From NCBI GenBank assembly GCA_028278325.1, contig JANQEO010000106.1, positions 1-64,000 on the forward strand: a stretch of DNA of 64,000 nucleotides. Direction: 5' to 3'. This document shows positions 1 through 9,440 of the stretch, in pieces. The notes under the pieces were generated by a model. That model was not told the DNA's origin. It made no database searches and saw only the letters and a program-made list of their open reading frames with translations. The DNA comes from Candidatus Binatia bacterium (GTDB lineage Bacteria; Desulfobacterota; Binatia; UBA1149; JAJCZL01). The position numbers and the translations under genes were made by a program. The stretch's first letter is position 1, and each line of letters starts with the position of its first letter.

Positions 1-24
1 GACCGACTGGCCCGATCCCGACCG

Positions 25-2619
25 ATGTTGAGCCCCCTCAACAAGCCCGCTCGCAAGGTGCGAAGCGCAAGGCTTGCAGTCTGCGCAACGCTGCTGTTCG
101 CGGCCGGCCTCTGCGACCCAGGGGCTGCAGCCGCAGATGACCCGCTCGAAACGGGGCTGGGTCTGATCGAGCGCCACTACCTCTTCTACAAGGAACTCGA
201 CCCCCAGGCCCTGCTGGGAGCCGCACTCGAACACGTCGAATACGTAGTCGGCGATGTCGAAGCCGGCCCCTCGGGAGAGAACGCCTACCGTCTACGCGCC
301 AACGGTTGTGAAATCCGGCTGGAGGCGCCGCCCGACGGGAAACTGCGCTCCCTCGGCCCGGCGCTTTCCCAGACTGCCGTGTTGGTCTCGGCCTGCGCGC
401 GCGACATCCCCGAGGACCTGCCGAGCATCGAACACATCCTTCTTTCCGGCGTGCTGTCGGGCCTCGACCCCTACTCGGTGGTGCTGCACGGCACACGCAA
501 CAGGGAGCACTCGATACAGTTCCGCGGCCAACTAGCCGGCATCGGAGCGAGAATCGGCACCCGCGACGGCAAGCTGACACTGATCGAGGTCTACAAAGGC
601 TCACCTGCGCACGGAGCCGGCCTGCGAGACGATGACGTGGTTACACGCATCGACGATCTCTCGACTGTCAACATCCTGGTCACGGATGCGGTTACACGAA
701 TACGAGGCAAGGTCGGCACACCGGTGACTCTGACGGTTGAACGTGAGGGCAGCGACGAGCCGCTTCCGATCACTGTCACGCGGGGACTCGTGCGCATTCC
801 GTCGGTCACCGCCAAGCTCCTCGATAGCGGCGTCATCCACGCAGAGATCTCCCATTTCAGCCAGACCACCCCGGACGACTTCAGAAAGCGCGTAAAGGAG
901 ATCCTCGCCGGCAGCAGCGTGAAGGGCATCATCATCGACTTACGCCGCAACTCCGGAGGTAGCATGCTGGGGTCGGCCAACATCGGGGATCTGTTCCTCA
1001 ACAAGGGAACCCTGATCGTGACCGCCGGGCGGGACGGAAGAACGGCCCGCGGCCTGCGCTCCGAGATCAATGCGGGGCTGTCGACGCCTTTCATGGGACT
1101 GCCGGTGGCGATCCTTACCTCGGGCAGAACCGCTTCCGGGTCGGAGCTGCTTGCTGCAAGCCTGCGCAACCACGACCGCGCGATACTCGTCGGCGAACGC
1201 TCTTTCGGCAAGGGCACCGTTCAGAAGACCTACCGGATCGCGCCCGAGTCGTCTCTGAAGCTGACCATCGGCCGTTTTCTTCCGAACGAGCGACCGATAC
1301 CGGGGCGCGGCATGACACCCGACGTCGAAGTGTCCCAGTATCAGTTCGGCGACGCGGGAGTGTTCGTGCCCGACCGCAAGCTCGAGGAACTGCCCTTTTG
1401 GCTCACGACACCGGCCTGGGCCAACCTCCATGAGAGAACTCCCACCGCCAGTATTCGTTACGTCTCCAGCAACGGTGATAACGACGACGAGGAAGATGCG
1501 GAGGACATCATGTTACAGACAGCCGAAGACATCCTCGCGAAGTTCGGCTCGACCTCGGCTTCGCGCATGCTTAGGGCAGCAGCAGATCGTCTCCGCGAAG
1601 CCGGAAGCGAAGCCGACGCGACCCTGACACGCCAGCTGTCGGAGCGTGGGATCGACTGGGCGGACGGCGTCAATGCGACCGACGCCGGTAATCTCGAGGT
1701 TGTCCTCCGCCTGGACGGGGAGGTTCTCAACGCAGGCGAGGAGAGCACGGTGCACCTCGACCTGACCAACAAGGGCGAGGCTGCGTATCACCGCGTACGC
1801 GGCGTGTTCTACTCCGATTCGCGCCTGATAAACGGGCGCGGTGCGATATTCGGTATGGTGCCTGCGAATGGGACGCGCACATGGAGCTTCCCGCTCAAAC
1901 CGGGAGTACGCAGCCGCACGGGTAGAATCGAGGCGTCCTTGGCTCTGTTCGACGACACGGGCTTGATCGCCGATCTCGGCCCCCTCCACCTAACCGTCCA
2001 GGAACAAGATAGGCCGCGGTTGACGTACCGCTATTCGATCGACGACACAGAAGACGACACGGTCTTGAAGATAGTCGTCGACATCAAGAACAAGGGGCAA
2101 CGTGCGGCCGAGGACTTCAACGTGACCCTCAGACACAAGCTCGACGACCGTTTCGAGCTTATCGACGGTGCGGCTACCATCGACAAGCTCGAGCCCGGTG
2201 AGAGCACGCAAGAATCGCTGCGGGTACGCTTGCTCGGCTCTTACGAGGACCCCGATGTTACCGCTCTCAGTATCGTGGATCCCCGCTACGATATGATAAT
2301 GACATCCGAGATAGATCTCTCGGCGACCGGCCTAGAAAGTGATTGGCTGGAAGCCCCGGTCATAACGTTCGAGAGGATCGAGCGCAGAAGCGAGTCCGGG
2401 GATTACCTCATCCACGTCAGAGCGACTGACGAAAGCGGGCTCACGAGCGTGCTAACCAGAATCGACGACGACCAGTTCGACTACGCGCGCGCTCAGCCGG
2501 AGCCCCTCGAGGAACTCCGCATCACTCTACCCTGGAAACCTTCGGAGGGGGTGAAGCGCTTCGAGATCTTCGCGAAAGACCGCGACGGTCTTTCGACTCG
2601 CTACGTGACCGGACTATAG
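25..2619 (+). CDS. secreted PDZ/S41 C-terminal processing peptidase, MXAN_5808-like
   Basis: Probable periplasmic or exported serine protease of the S41 (Tsp/CtpA) family, 864 residues. A cationic, hydrophobic N-terminus (about 1-36) looks like a signal peptide. A PDZ domain lies at about 165-255, followed by the S41 core (about 260-440). The expected Ser/Lys dyad is visible: Ser371 in TASGSELLA and Lys396 in SFGKGTVQ, 25 residues apart as in E. coli Prc. The last ~330 residues are beta-rich and resemble CARDB-type repeats, a much longer tail than in CtpA. An acidic stretch (DNDDEEDAED) precedes this tail. The layout matches the NCBI family named after Myxococcus MXAN_5808 (from memory). Substrate unknown. 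It converges on the isomerase lipoprotein gene, with one base between the two stops. Confidence 0.88.
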   Translation: MLSPLNKPARKVRSARLAVCATLLFAAGLCDPGAAAADDPLETGLGLIERHYLFYKELDPQALLGAALEHVEYVVGDVEAGPSGENAYRLRANGCEIRLEAPPDGKLRSLGPALSQTAVLVSACARDIPEDLPSIEHILLSGVLSGLDPYSVVLHGTRNREHSIQFRGQLAGIGARIGTRDGKLTLIEVYKGSPAHGAGLRDDDVVTRIDDLSTVNILVTDAVTRIRGKVGTPVTLTVEREGSDEPLPITVTRGLVRIPSVTAKLLDSGVIHAEISHFSQTTPDDFRKRVKEILAGSSVKGIIIDLRRNSGGSMLGSANIGDLFLNKGTLIVTAGRDGRTARGLRSEINAGLSTPFMGLPVAILTSGRTASGSELLAASLRNHDRAILVGERSFGKGTVQKTYRIAPESSLKLTIGRFLPNERPIPGRGMTPDVEVSQYQFGDAGVFVPDRKLEELPFWLTTPAWANLHERTPTASIRYVSSNGDNDDEEDAEDIMLQTAEDILAKFGSTSASRMLRAAADRLREAGSEADATLTRQLSERGIDWADGVNATDAGNLEVVLRLDGEVLNAGEESTVHLDLTNKGEAAYHRVRGVFYSDSRLINGRGAIFGMVPANGTRTWSFPLKPGVRSRTGRIEASLALFDDTGLIADLGPLHLTVQEQDRPRLTYRYSIDDTEDDTVLKIVVDIKNKGQRAAEDFNVTLRHKLDDRFELIDGAATIDKLEPGESTQESLRVRLLGSYEDPDVTALSIVDPRYDMIMTSEIDLSATGLESDWLEAPVITFERIERRSESGDYLIHVRATDESGLTSVLTRIDDDQFDYARAQPEPLEELRITLPWKPSEGVKRFEIFAKDRDGLSTRYVTGL

Positions 2620-2620
2620 G

Positions 2621-3538
2621 CTAGTTGCCGTCCTTGCCCGGCAGCTCGACGCCCGCGAGTACGTCGCGGTCGATCTCCAGGGACGCCTTTTCCTTGAGGT
2701 CGGTCACGAAGGCTTCCGTACTGGCCCGCCGGGACTCGTTGATGAGGTGCACGCGGATCTGGCTCTTCACGTCGTCGAACTCTTTCATGGCGCCGTCCTC
2801 TCGGCCGTTGCGTTTGATGATGTGGTAGCCGAACCGGGTCTGGACGATTTCACTCAGCTGATCGTCCTCGGTCAGGGCGAACGACGCGTCCTCGAACTCC
2901 TTGACCATGCGGCCTCGCCCGAAGTATCCGAGATCCCCGCCACGCTTGGCGTTGGACTGATCGATCGAATGTTCGGCCGCAAGGTCGGCGAACTTGGAGG
3001 GATCCTCCTGGAGCTTGGTCAGGATCTCTTCGGCCAGCGGCTTCTCCCTTACCAGAATGTGGCTGGCCGACACGCGGTCGGTCGAGAAGTTCTCGGGGTT
3101 ATCGTCGTAGTACTTGCGGATCTGCTCGTCGCTTACCGTCGATCCCTGATGCTCCATCATGACTTGTTGGATGACCAGACGGCGCTCGAGGTCGTCGATC
3201 TGCTTCCGGATGTTGGGATCGCTCTGCAACCCTCTGCGCTTGCCCTCGTCGTATATGAGCTCCTGGGTCAGCCTGCTCTCGACGAACTGCATGCGCTTCT
3301 CATCGTTCTGCAGAGCCTTGCGCGCCCGCTGGTTGAGTTCACCCACGAGATCGAGGAAATCGCCTGCGGTGAACTCCTTGCCGCCATAGGTGGCCACAAC
3401 CTCCGCTCTCTCCGGCGAAGCGTCGGCCGACCCAGCAGTCTTGCCTGCCTCCGGCGGTGAACAGGCGGCGAGGCCCAGCACGACGGCGGAGCAAACCACA
3501 AAGCGAAATCGGCTGATCGATCCAACGACACGAAGCAT
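2621..3538 (-). CDS. parvulin-type peptidyl-prolyl isomerase lipoprotein
   Basis: Periplasmic PPIase and probable folding chaperone for exported proteins, 305 residues. The N-terminus is a lipoprotein signal with lipobox GLAAC (Cys26). A SurA_N-like helical segment (about 50-145) precedes a rotamase domain from about residue 155, recognisable from [10 protein letters not shown], a [12 protein letters not shown]-type loop and GYHIIK. The acidic/basic C-terminal helix (about 250-300) resembles the chaperone extension of PrsA/SurA proteins. A G-rich ribosome-binding stretch (AGGGGG) precedes the ATG. It follows selD on the same strand after about 70 bases, so it may be co-transcribed, though nothing links its function to selenium. 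Confidence 0.88.
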   Translation of the reverse strand: MLRVVGSISRFRFVVCSAVVLGLAACSPPEAGKTAGSADASPERAEVVATYGGKEFTAGDFLDLVGELNQRARKALQNDEKRMQFVESRLTQELIYDEGKRRGLQSDPNIRKQIDDLERRLVIQQVMMEHQGSTVSDEQIRKYYDDNPENFSTDRVSASHILVREKPLAEEILTKLQEDPSKFADLAAEHSIDQSNAKRGGDLGYFGRGRMVKEFEDASFALTEDDQLSEIVQTRFGYHIIKRNGREDGAMKEFDDVKSQIRVHLINESRRASTEAFVTDLKEKASLEIDRDVLAGVELPGKDGN

Positions 3539-3606
3539 GGGGAACCCCCTGAAAATCTACGGGATTAATTGGTTACGATGCCACAACGGACGGCAACAGC
3601 AACAGG

Positions 3607-4686
3607 CTAGGAAACCGAGACGAGCACCGGCGAGCGGGCCGGCCTGGCGCTGACCTCGCCCACCACTCCGGCATCGACTCCCTTGCGCCTCAGAGCCCTT
3701 ATGAAGCCGGCACCACGGCGGCGGGGCAGGCTCACCAGCAGGCCCCCTGAGGTCTGCGCATCGACTACCGCCTCGCTGATCCCAAGAGGCACCTCTCGAG
3801 CGATGGAAAGGCGCCGACCGAGGTGGCGGCGCGTGCGCACCGATCCGCCGGTCACATTGCCGAGTTCGGCCAGGCGCTCGGTGCCCGGCAACAGGGGGAT
3901 TCTGGAAGCGTCGAACTCCAGCCTGACGCAGTCCGATGCGGCCGCCATCTCGGCGGCATGCCCGGCCAGGCCGTAGCCGGTAATGTCGGTGCAGGCACGG
4001 GCCTCGTAGCGGAACATGCGCGAGCCTGCCTCGGCATTGAGAGCGATCATCGAGGCGACCGAAGCACGTTCTTCGGACCGAGTCGCGGCGCGCTGCTTGA
4101 TGCCCGAGCAGACGATGCCGGTCCCGAGCGCCTTGGTCAGCACGAGCACATCGCCTTTGCGTGCGCCGCCGTTACGAACGAGGTGCTTCGGATGAACCGT
4201 GCCCGTCACCGCCATCCCGTACTTGAGATCGGGATCGGAAACCGTATGCCCACCGACCACCACGGCCCCTGCAGCTGCGGCACGCTCCGCACCGCCCTCG
4301 AGTATCCTCGCCAATACGGAGCCGGGAAGATCGCCGGCCGGGAAGCCGACTATGTTGAGCACCGTCACCGGCTTTCCCCCCATGGCATAGACGTCGCTCA
4401 GTGCGTTGGCGGCCGCGATCCGGCCGAAGGTGTAAGGGTCGTCTACGATGGGGGTGAAGAAATCTACGGTATTGACGAGGGCCAGGCTGGCGGTGAGCTT
4501 GTACACTCCCGCGTCCTCGTTGCCGCTTGTACCGGCAAGGAGCCGCGGGTGGGAAGGCAAGTCGAGCTTTTTCAGAACCGCGTCCAGGTCCGCCGGACCC
4601 AGCTTGGAAGCTCAACCACCGGCCTTCACCTTCTCGGTCAGACGGATGAGTTCTCGCCTCGTAGCCTTGTTACGCTTGGTCGCCAC
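3607..4686 (-). CDS. selD: selenide, water dikinase (selenophosphate synthetase), selenocysteine form
   Basis: Makes selenophosphate from selenide and ATP, the selenium donor for SelA. The open frame from 4560 is only the C-terminal 317 residues. Translating upstream through an in-frame TGA at 4612-4614 gives IRLTEKVKAGG-U-ASKLGP, the conserved SelD N-terminus with selenocysteine at the active-site position (E. coli Cys17). I extend to the only in-frame normal start, GTG at 4684-4686, giving 359 residues with Sec at 25 (E. coli SelD is 347). Downstream motifs fit the family: DDPYTFGRIAAANALSDVYA and GGHTVSDPDLKYG. The start lies 17 bases after the selB stop, the third gene of selA-selB-selD. 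The weak spot is the start, whose ribosome-binding site is poor. A pipeline that ignores Sec will truncate this gene. Confidence 0.93.
4583..4614 (-). promoter_or_regulatory. UGA selenocysteine codon and candidate bacterial SECIS hairpin in selD
   Basis: The UGA occupies 4612-4614. Just downstream in the mRNA is a hairpin: GGUCC (4599-4595), a three-base loop and GGACC (4591-4587), flanked by UCCA (4608-4605) and UGGA (4586-4583) that can extend the stem. Bacterial SECIS elements sit within about 40 bases after the UGA and carry a short apical loop near GGUC, so distance and shape fit. The exact fold is my reading by eye. Confidence 0.6.
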
Positions 4687-4703
4687 TGTCTTCGCTGCGC
4701 GCC

Positions 4704-6614
4704 TCAGGCCGTCGGCCTAAGCCGGCGCACGTCACCACTCCTAACGGTAAGGCCTTCACTATCGAAGTAACCGAGGAGGGGGATGCAGTACTTTCTGGAA
4801 GCAGAGATCAAGTCCCTGAAACCTGATGCCGAGATCTCTCCTTCGGCCTCCAGGTGCCTCCTCAGCTTCTCGGCGATGTCGGAGACCACGCCCGATGCGA
4901 ACACGAGGTCGCCGGAGACCCTCACGGCCTGGCCCCGGCCGACCAACACATTGATCAGATCGGCAAGCTTGGCCGGTGTGACCTCAAGCTGCGGAGCGAG
5001 ATCCTTCACTGCCGGAGGCATGAAGCCCGAGTCCACCAGCGTACCCAACAGCTTGGTCGCCAGATCTTCGTCGGCACCTCCCACCGACACCTCATGACCG
5101 GCCAGCGCCACCTTACTACCCCGGCGCACGACTTCTTCACGGCCTTCCAGCACCTCGACCAGACCGCGGAACAATCTGGCGTCGATGTCGATCCCCGACT
5201 CTTTGCGAAGCTGCTCCAACTCCATGCCGGCCTGAGCGGGCTGGGCTGAATGGTATTCCTGCAGTTTGGCCGTGATCCTGGAAACGCAGTCCTGATAGCG
5301 TTGCGCCGTCGCTATGAGCAGTGGCGAGCCGTCGTCGGGGAGCGCCAACAACCCTGGCGAGGCCGCAACCACGCCCCGCAGACGGTCTCGATCCAGCCCC
5401 GTGGCCAGGCCGACTTCCGCGGGCGGCCTGCCGATGCCCGTACCGAGTTCGAGGAAGGTCTCGACCCTTTGAGTGTCATCCCCGCTTTCGAGAAGAGACA
5501 GAAGATCGGGAAGATTGGACTCCGAGCGACGGTGCCTGGGCGCGTTGGACACGATCACCACACCACCGCCGAGTGTCCGCTGCGCTGTCTCATCACGAAG
5601 GACGAAGCGGTCACCCGGGTAAGCCGCGACCGCGTGCGACGCGGTCACCTGAGCGTAGGCGTGTTTGCGGGGCGCGACGGTTTCGATGCCGCCCAGCCAG
5701 ATGATCCGCCCTGCAACCTCGTCCGTGCCGATGTGAAGTCGCACACGATCGTGCGACGCTACCGCCGCCCCCGCTGAGGGCCGGATCTCGACATGGGCAT
5801 CGAAGCGGCGCGTGGATACGTCTGCACCGGGTGTGGCGAGGGTATCACCCTTGGACAGGTCGTCTTTGCTCACCCCCGAGAGATTCAGCGCCACGCGCTG
5901 TCCGGTCCACGCCCGCTCCACGGTCTCGCCGTGGACCTGGACCGACCGAACCCTCACCGGCTTGTGCTCGGGCAATACCAGCAGCTCGTCGCCGGCGGCG
6001 ACGGAGCCGCCTGCGGCTGTGCCGGTGGTCACTACGCCATGCCCTTTGATCACGAAGACCCTGTCTAGAGGCATGCGAAACGGGCCCGGCTGAGTGTCGC
6101 GCTCGAGCTCCGACAAGACAGTGCGAAGATAGGCAGCCAGGTCGTCCACTCCTTCTCCGCTGGTGGAAGACACTTCGAACACGGGCGAGTCCTCGAAAGG
6201 CGTGCCCGCCGCCAGAATCGCTATGTCGTCGCGCACCTCGGCGGCCCTGGCGGCGTCGACGAGATCGCGCTTGGTCATGACGAAGACCGCCCGGCGGACG
6301 CCGAGTAAGTGGACGATCTCGAAGTGTTCCTCGGTCTGAGGCATTACCCCGTCGTCGGCAGCCACCACCACCAAGACTATGTCGAATCCCTGAGCACCAG
6401 ACAGCATCTGCCTGACGAAACGCTCGTGGCCGGGGACGTCGACTATGCCGGCCTTGTCACCGTCGCCGAGATCGAAGAACGCAAAGCCCAATTCGATGGA
6501 AATCCCGCGCTCGCGCTCCTCGGGCAAACGGTCGGTGTCGATGCCGGTCAGGGCCCTCACGAGCGCGCTCTTGCCATGGTCGATATGACCGGCCGTGCCG
6601 ATGATCGATCGCAT
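4704..6614 (-). CDS. selB: selenocysteine-specific elongation factor
   Basis: GTPase that delivers Sec-tRNA(Sec) to UGA codons marked by a SECIS hairpin; 636 residues against 614 in E. coli. The N-terminal G domain shows [10 protein letters not shown] (G1), DVPGHE (G3) and TKRD (G4). EF-Tu-like beta-barrel domains follow, including the [11 protein letters not shown] region. The C-terminal half is the winged-helix array that binds SECIS RNA. It starts one base after the selA stop and its own stop is 17 bases before the selD start, so the three genes should share a transcript. Its presence supports reading the selD UGA as selenocysteine. Confidence 0.96.
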   Translation of the reverse strand: MRSIIGTAGHIDHGKSALVRALTGIDTDRLPEERERGISIELGFAFFDLGDGDKAGIVDVPGHERFVRQMLSGAQGFDIVLVVVAADDGVMPQTEEHFEIVHLLGVRRAVFVMTKRDLVDAARAAEVRDDIAILAAGTPFEDSPVFEVSSTSGEGVDDLAAYLRTVLSELERDTQPGPFRMPLDRVFVIKGHGVVTTGTAAGGSVAAGDELLVLPEHKPVRVRSVQVHGETVERAWTGQRVALNLSGVSKDDLSKGDTLATPGADVSTRRFDAHVEIRPSAGAAVASHDRVRLHIGTDEVAGRIIWLGGIETVAPRKHAYAQVTASHAVAAYPGDRFVLRDETAQRTLGGGVVIVSNAPRHRRSESNLPDLLSLLESGDDTQRVETFLELGTGIGRPPAEVGLATGLDRDRLRGVVAASPGLLALPDDGSPLLIATAQRYQDCVSRITAKLQEYHSAQPAQAGMELEQLRKESGIDIDARLFRGLVEVLEGREEVVRRGSKVALAGHEVSVGGADEDLATKLLGTLVDSGFMPPAVKDLAPQLEVTPAKLADLINVLVGRGQAVRVSGDLVFASGVVSDIAEKLRRHLEAEGEISASGFRDLISASRKYCIPLLGYFDSEGLTVRSGDVRRLRPTA

Positions 6615-6615
6615 T

Positions 6616-7998
6616 CTACGCCGGAGCCAATAACCGGGCGTCGCTCACGCAACGCAGATCCAAGAGGAAGCGGCCGCTGTCTATCCTTCCGATGACGGGT
6701 ACAGGAGCGTTGCGGAAGCGCTCGGCGATCGCCTGCGCCGGCACTTCTTCGGAGGCGATGGAAACCGCGAGGGAGTCGATGAAGACGTCCGGCTGGGCGC
6801 CGCTTCCGATCTGAACCTTCGAGGGCTCCAGCTCGATGGCATAGCCGGAACCGAGAGCATCGCTGAGAAGCGCGACGGCATCCTCGCCGACGCTGCGGAG
6901 ACTCTCGATCGGTCTAAGTAGCGCCACGAAAGTCGGAATCTCGCTCTCGGGCGACGGATGGAACCTGTACAACCTCAGAGTGGCTTCCAAGGCCGCCAGC
7001 GTCATCTTGTCGCAGCGCAAGGCACGGCGCAGAGGGTTCTTGCGGAGCCGGGCTATCGCGGAAGCCGACCCGACGGCGATGCCGCACTGAGGTCCGCCCA
7101 GCAGCTTGTCACCGCTGAAAGTCACGACATCGGCACCGGAGGAGAGTCTGTCGCCAACCACTGGCTCCGCCGGCAACCCCCACTGTGACATGTCGACCAG
7201 GGCGCCCGCCCCCAGGTCCTCCACCACGCTCAAGCCCTCGTGTTCATCGGCCAGCTCGCGCAGATCAGCCAGTGACACTTCCGTGGTGTAGCCGACGAGC
7301 CGGTAGTTGCTCGGATGAACCTTCAAGAGCATGGCGGTACGCGCACCGATCGCCGAGCTGTAGTCACGGGCGTGAGTCCGGTTGGTAGTGCCCACTTCCC
7401 TGAGAATCGCCCCGCTCTTGGCCATGAGTTCAGGCAACCGGAAAGAGCCGCCGATCTCGATCAACTCGCCTCTGGAGACCACGACTTCGCGGCCTTCGGC
7501 CAGACTGTTCAAGGCCAGAAGCAAAGCCGCAGCATTGTTGTTGACCACGGTGGCAGCCTCGGCGCCGGTCAGATGTTTGAGATGATCCTCGACCAGGGTG
7601 TCACGATCCCCGCGGCTGCCGGCCTCGATGTCGTACTCGAGAGCACAGGCCTGAGAAGCGGCCGCCTCTACTGCCTCGACAGCGGTGCGTGCGAGTTGGG
7701 CCCTGCCGAGGTTGGTGTGGAGCACCACCCCGGTGGCGTTGATGACGGTGCGCGGTCGCCGCTCCGTCTCCCGGGCCAGGCGCTCGGAGGCACTATCAAG
7801 GACTCCTGCCGCACTCAGCACGGCATCGGAAGCCTCGGCGCCGTTCCTCAGGCTGGCTCTGAGCCCGTCGATCACGGCGCGGACGGCGTCGGTCAGCGAA
7901 GGCCTCGAATATTCCGCCAGCAGAGGGGCGGCTTCGGGCGAGGACAACACGCTTTCGACTGACGGCAGACGTCTGAGTAGTTCGCTGTTGTCGGTCAC
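6616..7998 (-). CDS. selA: L-seryl-tRNA(Sec) selenium transferase
   Basis: PLP enzyme converting Ser-tRNA(Sec) to Sec-tRNA(Sec) with selenophosphate. Clear family motifs: NATGVVLHTNLGRA, VVNNNAAALLLAL, VVSRGELIEIGG and the PLP-lysine loop FSGDKLLGGPQ (Lys298, E. coli Lys295). The frame is open to an ATG at 8100, but I prefer GTG at 7998: this gives VTDNSELLRRLPSVE, which aligns with the E. coli N-terminus, and 460 residues against 463. The longer version adds 34 residues that would overlap the start region of the divergent cca gene. First gene of selA-selB-selD. Confidence 0.94.
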   Translation of the reverse strand: MTDNSELLRRLPSVESVLSSPEAAPLLAEYSRPSLTDAVRAVIDGLRASLRNGAEASDAVLSAAGVLDSASERLARETERRPRTVINATGVVLHTNLGRAQLARTAVEAVEAAASQACALEYDIEAGSRGDRDTLVEDHLKHLTGAEAATVVNNNAAALLLALNSLAEGREVVVSRGELIEIGGSFRLPELMAKSGAILREVGTTNRTHARDYSSAIGARTAMLLKVHPSNYRLVGYTTEVSLADLRELADEHEGLSVVEDLGAGALVDMSQWGLPAEPVVGDRLSSGADVVTFSGDKLLGGPQCGIAVGSASAIARLRKNPLRRALRCDKMTLAALEATLRLYRFHPSPESEIPTFVALLRPIESLRSVGEDAVALLSDALGSGYAIELEPSKVQIGSGAQPDVFIDSLAVSIASEEVPAQAIAERFRNAPVPVIGRIDSGRFLLDLRCVSDARLLAPA

Positions 7999-8111
7999 GA
8001 ACGGCAATCGTGCCTCGTTAGCGACCGTCTCACAAACTCGACTCGGGAACTGCCCGTCCCGGAAGCGGGCCTTGGCCTGAGGCGCGGGTTGTGGGACCAT
8101 TCCCCCTGACC

Positions 8112-9440
8112 ATGACGCTCCGCGACCACGCCACCGCAGTCGTCAAGACCTTGCAGGACGCCGGCTTCCAGGCGGTGTTTGCGGGCGGCTGCGTCCGCGA
8201 TGCGATCCTGGGACTCGAGCCCAGCGACTACGACGTCGCCACCTCCGCGGAACCGGCGGACATCGAAAGGCTCTTCCCCAAGACGATACCGGTGGGGAAA
8301 CGCTTCGGCGTGATGGTCGTGCCGGCCGGCGGGCACAACATCGAGGTAGCCACCTTCCGTAGCGACGGCCTCTATGTCGACGGACGCCACCCCGTCAGCG
8401 TCACCTACAGTGACGCTCGCGCCGATGCTCTGCGGCGGGACTTCACCATCAACGCGATGTTCGAGGACCCGGTCTCGGGCGAAACACTCGACTATGTAGG
8501 CGGGCGTGAGGACCTAGCGGCGGGCGTCATACGCGCGGTGGGAGATCCGTCTCGCCGCTTCGCCGAGGATCACCTGCGCCTCCTACGCGCGGTCCGCTTC
8601 GCGTGTCGCTTCGACTTCGCCTTGGACGGTCCTACGCGCGAGGCATTGGCTGCGAAGGCCGACACTATCAAGGAAGTGTCTGCGGAGCGTATCGGCGACG
8701 AGGTCGTGAAGATACTTACCGAAGGCCGAGCCAAGCAAGGATTCGAGTTGCTCGACGAAGTCGGGCTCGTCCAATGGATAATTCCCGAGATGGTCGCGAT
8801 GAAGGAGTGCGAGCAGTCGCCGGACAGTCATCCTGAAGGTGACGTGTTCGTCCACACCATGCTGTGTCTCGGGAATCTACCGGCCGGGTGTAGCGAGCCT
8901 CTCGCACTCGGTGTGCTGCTGCACGACATCGCGAAGCCTGCTTGCGCCATCGAGCGTGACGGACGTCATACCTTCTACGGCCACACCAAGCTCGGCGCCG
9001 AGATGGCTGTCGAGATCTGTAAACGGCTGAGACGTAGCGGTGCCGTCACCGACAGAGTCGAATTTCTCGTCGAGCAACACCTGCGTCACTGTTCGGCGTC
9101 GAACATGAAGAAGTCGACCCTGAAAAGATTTCTTCGCCAGCAGGGCATAGATGAGTTGCTGGAACTCACGCGCATCGACGCGGTGTCGTCCAACGGCGAC
9201 CTGACCCACTACGAGTTCTGCAAATCCGCGCTGGACTCCTTGGAGCCCGAGCAGATCCGCCCTCAACCCCTGTTGAGCGGCCGCGACCTCATAGAAATGG
9301 GACTGTCACCGGGACCCAGGTTCAAGAAGCTTCTTCAAGCCGTGGAAGACGCACAACTCGAGGGCCGGGTATCAACGAGTGAAGAAGCCCTGGAGCTCGT
9401 ACGTTCTCTACAGGAGCGGCCTCAGAACGAATCCAAGTAG
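8112..9440 (+). CDS. cca: CCA-adding tRNA nucleotidyltransferase with HD domain
   Basis: Adds or repairs the 3' CCA of tRNAs; 442 residues. The class II nucleotidyltransferase head shows GGCVRDAILG, the metal-binding SDYDVATSA and RRDFTINAM. An HD-type domain follows (LLHDIAKP at about 275), so phosphatase or phosphodiesterase activity is possible. A GTG at 8091 would add seven residues; I chose the ATG at 8112 because it leads straight into TLRDHATAVVKTL. The gene is relevant here because the tRNA-Pro at 39.2 kb does not encode its CCA. Its end overlaps the convergent pepA by 19 bases. Confidence 0.93.
   Translation: MTLRDHATAVVKTLQDAGFQAVFAGGCVRDAILGLEPSDYDVATSAEPADIERLFPKTIPVGKRFGVMVVPAGGHNIEVATFRSDGLYVDGRHPVSVTYSDARADALRRDFTINAMFEDPVSGETLDYVGGREDLAAGVIRAVGDPSRRFAEDHLRLLRAVRFACRFDFALDGPTREALAAKADTIKEVSAERIGDEVVKILTEGRAKQGFELLDEVGLVQWIIPEMVAMKECEQSPDSHPEGDVFVHTMLCLGNLPAGCSEPLALGVLLHDIAKPACAIERDGRHTFYGHTKLGAEMAVEICKRLRRSGAVTDRVEFLVEQHLRHCSASNMKKSTLKRFLRQQGIDELLELTRIDAVSSNGDLTHYEFCKSALDSLEPEQIRPQPLLSGRDLIEMGLSPGPRFKKLLQAVEDAQLEGRVSTSEEALELVRSLQERPQNESK

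Noticed and set aside
3607-4560. selD as a 317-aa truncated gene or pseudogene
   Set aside because: Homology continues upstream through an in-frame UGA with selenocysteine context, so the gene is intact.
3823-4770. 315-aa plus-strand ORF opposite selD
   Set aside because: Antisense of selD and the selB end; no recognisable motif.
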